A DNA stretch of 64,000 bases from Lachnospiraceae bacterium (GTDB lineage Bacteria; Bacillota; Clostridia; Lachnospirales; Lachnospiraceae). Below the pieces are notes generated by a model. The model was not told the DNA's origin. It saw only the letters and a list, made by a program, of their open reading frames with translations, and did no database searches. Location: positions 62,001-126,000 of the forward strand of contig JAILPS010000037.1 in assembly GCA_024699325.1 (NCBI GenBank), in the 5' to 3' direction. Shown in pieces: positions 61,181 through 64,000 of the stretch. Within the stretch, counting starts at the first letter, position 1. Every line of letters begins with the position of its first letter. The translations under genes were made by a program, and so were the position numbers.

Positions 61181-61840
61181 CTAGAATCTGCGGTAGAGTC
61201 CTGTAACCTTACCTAATATCTGACAGTCCGGGACGATGATGGGGTCCATGGTATCATTCTCAGGCTGAAGTCTTATATGACCATTCTCCTTATAAAATGT
61301 CTTGACAGTTGCAGAATCCTCCACAAGTGCCACGACAATCTCGCCGTTTCTGGCATAATTCTGTTCGCTTACAAGAAGTAAATCTCCGTTATAAATACCA
61401 ACGTTAATCATGCTTTCGCCCTTAACCTTGAGCATGAATACATTCGAACCGGACGGCAGGAATTCGCTGTTTAAAGAAAAATAATCTGTGATGTTCTGCT
61501 CTGCAAATATGGGCTCGCCTGCAGCCACGTTGCCGATAACAGGGACGTTAACTGTCTCCTGAAAGAGGGGAGTAGTGGTAACTACCTCTGGCTCGTTAGC
61601 TCTGGCAGCATATACGGCGTCATCAAGAATCTCGATTGCTCTTGGCTTCGTAGGGTCTCTTCTTATATAGCCCTTCTTCTCGATACTTCCAAGCTGGGCG
61701 TGAACGGAAGAGGTGGAGCTTAGGTTTACTGCGGTGCAGATCTCTCTTACTGAAGGCGGATAGCCCTTAGCAATGACCTCAGCCTTCATAAAGTCTAAGA
61801 TCTCCTGCTGTTTTCTGGTTAATGGCGCTCTGTCTGACAT
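61181..61840 (-). CDS. lexA: SOS repressor LexA
   Basis: Encodes 219 residues. The winged helix-turn-helix (about 1-70) has YPPSVREICTAVNLSSTSSVHAQLGSIEKKGYI. The self-cleavage site is Ala107-Gly108, and the catalytic dyad is Ser143 (KGESM) and Lys180 (SATVKTFY). It represses SOS genes until RecA filaments trigger self-cleavage. It is divergent from a YneA-like gene, as in Bacillus. GGAGGG precedes the ATG on the minus strand. Confidence 0.96.
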   Translation of the reverse strand: MSDRAPLTRKQQEILDFMKAEVIAKGYPPSVREICTAVNLSSTSSVHAQLGSIEKKGYIRRDPTKPRAIEILDDAVYAARANEPEVVTTTPLFQETVNVPVIGNVAAGEPIFAEQNITDYFSLNSEFLPSGSNVFMLKVKGESMINVGIYNGDLLLVSEQNYARNGEIVVALVEDSATVKTFYKENGHIRLQPENDTMDPIIVPDCQILGKVTGLYRRF

Positions 61841-61871
61841 AAAATTCCCTCCAAAACTTAATTATGTACCA

Positions 61872-61899
61872 ATTATAGCACATAAAACGCGAAATGCAA
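61872..61899 (-). promoter_or_regulatory. Promoter of lexA
   Basis: On the minus strand, TTGCAT (61894-61899), a 16-base spacer and a consensus TATAAT (61872-61877). Confidence 0.65.
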
Positions 61900-61909
61900 A
61901 CATTTGTTT

Positions 61910-61923
61910 TGAATATTTGTTCG
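61910..61923. promoter_or_regulatory. Weak LexA-box-like site near lexA
   Basis: TGAATATTTGTTCG resembles the Firmicute SOS box CGAACnnnnGTTCG with a good right half (GTTCG) and a degenerate left half. It lies about 11 bases upstream of the lexA -35. Confidence 0.35.
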
Positions 61924-61942
61924 ATTTTTTCTTTAAAGTATG

Positions 61943-61971
61943 TTGACTTTCGAACAGATGTGTGGTATAAA
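61943..61971 (+). promoter_or_regulatory. Promoter of the YneA-like gene
   Basis: TTGACT (61943-61948), a 17-base spacer and TATAAA (61966-61971). The spacer holds one LexA box and a second lies just downstream. Confidence 0.7.
61951..61964. promoter_or_regulatory. LexA box 1 (promoter spacer)
   Basis: CGAACAGATGTGTG matches the left half and centre of CGAACRNRYGTTYG fully, with one mismatch in the right half. It sits between the -35 and -10. Confidence 0.65.
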
Positions 61972-61982
61972 ATAGAACATAA

Positions 61983-61996
61983 CGAATGAATGTTCG
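61983..61996. promoter_or_regulatory. LexA box 2 (near transcription start)
   Basis: CGAATGAATGTTCG differs from CGAACnnnnGTTCG only at position 5. It lies about 11 bases past the -10, over the likely transcription start. Confidence 0.7.
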
Positions 61997-62037
61997 ATGT
62001 TTTAGCGATTACATATTGATAACGGAGGTATATTGAT

Positions 62038-62340
62038 ATGAAGAAGATAATTGTATTAGCAGGTTTCACTTTTGCCATTATTTTGTTTAGCTGCTGCATC
62101 ATCGCATCTAAGGCCAATACGAATAAGTCAGACGCAGCTGTCAGCACTGACCGCGTTAAGACTTACATAAGCTACCAGATCTGTCCGGGAGACACACTCA
62201 CAGATATTGCAACATCACACATGACTGAGGAATACGCATCTGTGGATGATTACATCGAAGAGGTTAAGAGCATCAACGGTTTTGTCACAGACACAATCTA
62301 CACAGGCGCATATCTTGTTTTGCCATATTACGCAGAATAA
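62038..62340 (+). CDS. YneA-like SOS cell division suppressor (LysM)
   Basis: Encodes 100 residues: an N-terminal membrane/signal helix (about 3-25), a short spacer and a LysM-like domain (YQICPGDTLTDIATSHM...YIEEVKSINGF...IYTGAYLVLPYY). Size, layout and divergence from lexA match Bacillus YneA, which delays division during SOS. Two LexA boxes cover its promoter. Sequence identity to YneA looks low, so the call rests on architecture and context. GGAGG precedes the ATG. Confidence 0.8.
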   Translation: MKKIIVLAGFTFAIILFSCCIIASKANTNKSDAAVSTDRVKTYISYQICPGDTLTDIATSHMTEEYASVDDYIEEVKSINGFVTDTIYTGAYLVLPYYAE

Positions 62341-62415
62341 TCCATGTAGCGTGTGAAGAGTGGTTGACATGTGAATTCACTGCAGTGATTTTTAAAACTG
62401 TTCGTGTTTTGTTGC

Positions 62416-62474
62416 ATATCACAATATGTTTTTGGCCAATATATTATGCTGGACATTGTCAGATATTGTGATAT
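62416..62474. repeat. 12-bp inverted repeat around the recombinase promoter
   Basis: ATATCACAATAT (62416-62427) and its exact complement ATATTGTGATAT (62463-62474) flank 35 bases and reach into the -10 box. Each arm is itself partly palindromic (ATAT at both ends). They may be two sites for one regulator. Confidence 0.5.
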
Positions 62475-62477
62475 AAT
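62450..62477 (+). promoter_or_regulatory. Promoter of the recombinase gene
   Basis: TGGACA (62450-62455), a 16-base spacer and a consensus TATAAT (62472-62477), 117 bases before the ATG. Confidence 0.55.
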
Positions 62478-62488
62478 AAGGCTAATCG

Positions 62489-62515
62489 ATAGTCCCCTTG
62501 GCAATAGGGGACTAT
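62489..62515 (+). repeat. 10-bp hairpin in the recombinase leader
   Basis: ATAGTCCCCT (62489-62498) pairs perfectly with AGGGGACTAT (62506-62515), loop TGGCAAT. It lies right at the predicted transcript 5' end and has no T-run, so it is more likely a stabilising leader hairpin than a terminator. Confidence 0.5.
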
Positions 62516-62529
62516 TCTCTCAACAGACG

Positions 62530-62561
62530 TTGCGTCGCAAAATTCTTGTTTTGCGACGCAA
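62530..62561. repeat. 13-6-13 palindrome, candidate dif/recombination site
   Basis: TTGCGTCGCAAAA (62530-62542) and TTTTGCGACGCAA (62549-62561) are perfect complements around the 6-base centre TTCTTG. Two 11-13 bp arms around a 6-bp centre is the layout of Xer dif sites. It ends 33 bases before a XerS-like gene; in streptococci the dif site of XerS also lies just upstream of xerS. An RNA hairpin role is the alternative. Confidence 0.5.
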
Positions 62562-62594
62562 TAGCACTAAATCAGGCCGTATAGGGGTATAATT

Positions 62595-63653
62595 ATGAAC
62601 TATAACCAGGAATTGGACAAAAAGAACCATGAACGCCTCATTGAACTATGTGAGCAACTTCCTTCATTTTTTGATGGATTTTTTAACAGCATTTCGCTTA
62701 GAACAACTTCGCTGACACAGATTAATTATGCTTACGATTTCATTCTACTTTTCAGGTTCCTCCGTGAAAATCACAGAGACTTTAAGAATTTTACAGATGT
62801 CAAAGATATTCCTGTAAAACTTATGGACAACATCACGGTTGAGAATCTTGAAGCATTTCAGGCGTGGCTTAGCCGCGATCACGCAACTGTTCAGTACGGC
62901 AAGGAATACGCTGACGGCGCTGAGCGATTGACCATCAAGCGCAAGCTAAGCTCACTTCGAACATTATATAAGTACCTCACAGCCAGGAATCTTATAAACA
63001 ACAACCCGACGCTTCTCATAGACATGCCCAAGATTAAGGAACACGAAATCATCCGCATGGATCCCGCCGAGGTTGCCAATCTGCTTGACAATGTGGAATT
63101 TGGTTTAAATCTCACCAAACATGAGGCTGTATTTCATGAGAAGTCCGGCGTCAGAGATTTGGCTATTGTGACATTGTTACTTGGAACAGGCATTCGAGTA
63201 AGCGAATGTGTGGGCATAGACACGGACAGCTTCAACTGGGATGAAACAAGCGTTCTAGTCCACCGAAAAGGCGGCAAGGAGGAACGAATATATTTTGGAA
63301 CCGAGGTTGAACAAGCTTTGCTTGCCTACAAGGCTATTCGTGACAATATGAACCCTGAACCAGGTCACGAGAAGGCGTTTTTTATCTCCAGAAACAATGT
63401 TCGAATAACCCCTAGAAGCGTTGAGAGGCTGGTTAAGAAGTACTCACAGACCATCACAACCAAGCATATTACGCCTCATAAGTGCAGAAGCACATATGGC
63501 ACCAATCTGTACAGAGAGACAGGCGATGTTTTGCTTGTCAGCAAGCAGCTTGGCCACTCCTCTCCCACTGTAACTGCGCAGCACTACACGGCCACGGATG
63601 AGGACCAGAAAATCAGCGTCAGAAATACTGTCAAATTAAGAGAAGACACGTAA
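62595..63653 (+). CDS. XerS-like tyrosine recombinase
   Basis: Encodes 352 residues. The N-terminal SAM-like DNA-binding domain (about 30-145) precedes a catalytic domain with the full set Arg201 (GTGIRVSE), Lys225 (RKGGKEE), His295-x-x-Arg298 (TPHKCRST), His321 (LGHSSPTV) and Tyr331 (QHYTATD). Length and motif spacing resemble the single-recombinase XerS of streptococci rather than the about 300-residue XerC/XerD. It may resolve chromosome dimers or act on a local element. The Shine-Dalgarno is AGGGG. A convergent terminator overlaps its stop. Confidence 0.85.
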   Translation: MNYNQELDKKNHERLIELCEQLPSFFDGFFNSISLRTTSLTQINYAYDFILLFRFLRENHRDFKNFTDVKDIPVKLMDNITVENLEAFQAWLSRDHATVQYGKEYADGAERLTIKRKLSSLRTLYKYLTARNLINNNPTLLIDMPKIKEHEIIRMDPAEVANLLDNVEFGLNLTKHEAVFHEKSGVRDLAIVTLLLGTGIRVSECVGIDTDSFNWDETSVLVHRKGGKEERIYFGTEVEQALLAYKAIRDNMNPEPGHEKAFFISRNNVRITPRSVERLVKKYSQTITTKHITPHKCRSTYGTNLYRETGDVLLVSKQLGHSSPTVTAQHYTATDEDQKISVRNTVKLREDT

Positions 63654-63679
63654 TGCCAGCCATTACGTGTCTTTGTTTT
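63644..63679. terminator. Terminator after the recombinase gene
   Basis: A perfect 12-bp stem (63644-63655 with 63661-63672), loop CCAGC, tail TTGTTTT. It includes the recombinase stop codon and faces the convergent CotH-like gene. Confidence 0.85.
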
Positions 63680-64000
63680 ACGAATCTAAAAATTGTTTAT
63701 CTAAGAATTTAATTCTATCCTTAACATACTGCACAACATTTAAAGCGCCGTCAACCTTCCATGGCTGGTCGCCGTATTCCTTGTCAAGGCCAATAACAGT
63801 AGCTGTTATGTCGTCTAAAACTTCTTCTAATACACCGCTTTCTGAGAGAATTCTCCATCTTTCTGCCACCATATCCTGATACCATGTGGCAGTCATGGGC
63901 GTTATCAGCCAGATGTTTGAGCGGTCCCATTTGTCATTCTGAATCTTTTGCCATGTGCAGGCATAGAAGTTTTTGTCAGGGTTTTCGCCGTATGCCCAGT
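63678..64000 (-). CDS. CotH-like protein, C-terminal end (partial)
   Basis: The minus-strand frame is open from the window edge to TAG at 63678-63680, giving about 106 residues of the C-terminus. Seen are WDRSNIWLITPMTATWYQDMVAERWRILSESG and the terminal VVQYVKDRIKFLDKQF, which resemble the end of CotH-family proteins (atypical kinases of spore coats and related secreted proteins). The catalytic part is outside the window, so the call is tentative. An internal Met at 63896 is not the start. Confidence 0.55.
   Translation of the reverse strand, partial: WAYGENPDKNFYACTWQKIQNDKWDRSNIWLITPMTATWYQDMVAERWRILSESGVLEEVLDDITATVIGLDKEYGDQPWKVDGALNVVQYVKDRIKFLDKQFLDS

Larger units (their letters stand above)
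62341..62594. other. Structured intergenic region upstream of the recombinase
   Basis: These 254 bases hold no convincing gene. They contain a short palindromic stretch (GTGAATTCAC, 62371-62380), a 12-bp inverted pair at 62416-62427 and 62463-62474, a promoter, a 10-bp hairpin and a 13-6-13 palindrome. Listed separately below where supported. Confidence 0.7.

Noticed and set aside
62377-62393. TCAC-TGCA-GTGA-TTTTT as terminator of the YneA-like gene
   Set aside because: A 4-bp stem is too weak to call, although the T-run is suggestive.
62404-62592. A 62-codon frame upstream of the recombinase
   Set aside because: It runs through both the hairpin and the 13-6-13 palindrome, has no ribosome binding site and has irregular composition.
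1-64000. Prophage, insertion sequence or CRISPR array
   Set aside because: No phage structural genes, transposase genes or regularly spaced repeats were seen; the only recombinase is the XerS-like gene without phage neighbours.

Overview
The window looks like a chromosomal segment of a low-to-middle GC Gram-positive anaerobe, most likely a member of the Lachnospiraceae (class Clostridia). This placement is inferred from gene order and protein flavour. The signs are a Cys-containing L28 next to an Asp23/DAK2/recG block, a HisZ-dependent short HisG, an L27 with a Prp-cleavable N-terminal extension, an archaeal-type Asd, lexA divergent from a LysM-type division inhibitor, and strong AGGAGG-type ribosome binding sites with frequent TTG starts. 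Sporulation-type genes (a GerW-like tail at the left edge, a SpoVB/MurJ-like flippase and a CotH-like tail at the right edge) fit this group. Almost everything is housekeeping. I see no prophage, insertion sequence or CRISPR array. Nearly all genes lie on the + strand; the exceptions are rpmB, lexA with its metallopeptidase partner, and the CotH-like gene.

Layout, left half. 1-4.8 kb: end of a GerW-like gene, rpmB (minus), asp23, fakA-like, recG. 4.9-8.2 kb: a c-di-GMP pair, an HD-GYP phosphodiesterase followed by a GGDEF cyclase, each with its own promoter. 8.3-9.8 kb: SEC-C protein and a GH130 phosphorylase, ending at a strong terminator. 9.9-16.5 kb: rsmD-coaD, a coiled-coil protein, RNA methyltransferase and pseudouridine synthases, a HAD phosphatase, an unknown membrane protein and recU. 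16.5-20.9 kb: a partial histidine operon, hisZ-hisG-hisD-hisA-hisI, behind a consensus promoter and a palindrome. 20.9-24.7 kb: the radical SAM pair TIGR03960/TIGR03936 and a short RNase E/G. A tRNA-Thr(CGU) then sits directly upstream of asd.

Layout, right half. 26-34 kb: phoH-ybeY, a lipid-II-flippase-like protein, two flavoproteins, an unknown 403-residue protein, DUF896 and a folate cyclo-ligase. 34.2-42.9 kb: miaB-mutS-mutL-miaA and a PLP enzyme of the YnbB family. 42.9-51.2 kb: a cell-shape block, radC-mreC-mreD-PBP2-MinD-like-rodA-mgsA-lipoprotein, in which mreB, minC and minE are absent. 51.2-56.2 kb: a division-linked block with a P-loop protein, an HlyD-like membrane protein, YggS/YlmE, SepF, LspA and an RluD-type enzyme. 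56.3-60.6 kb: a cytidylate-kinase-like protein and the ribosome block rplU-prp-rpmA-obgE-yhbY-yqeK-rsfS. 60.6-64 kb: an SOS locus (metallopeptidase-lexA diverging from a YneA-like inhibitor), a XerS-like tyrosine recombinase preceded by a perfect dif-shaped inverted repeat, and a CotH-like gene cut by the window edge.

The most interesting features are the recombinase with its upstream 13-6-13 palindrome, the MinD homologue that lacks the second Asp of the ATPase site and has no MinC/MinE neighbours, a D,D-carboxypeptidase-like lipoprotein whose catalytic Ser is Asn, and the SOS boxes embedded in the promoter of the YneA-like gene. All functional statements rest on motif reading and family knowledge; no database search was run.
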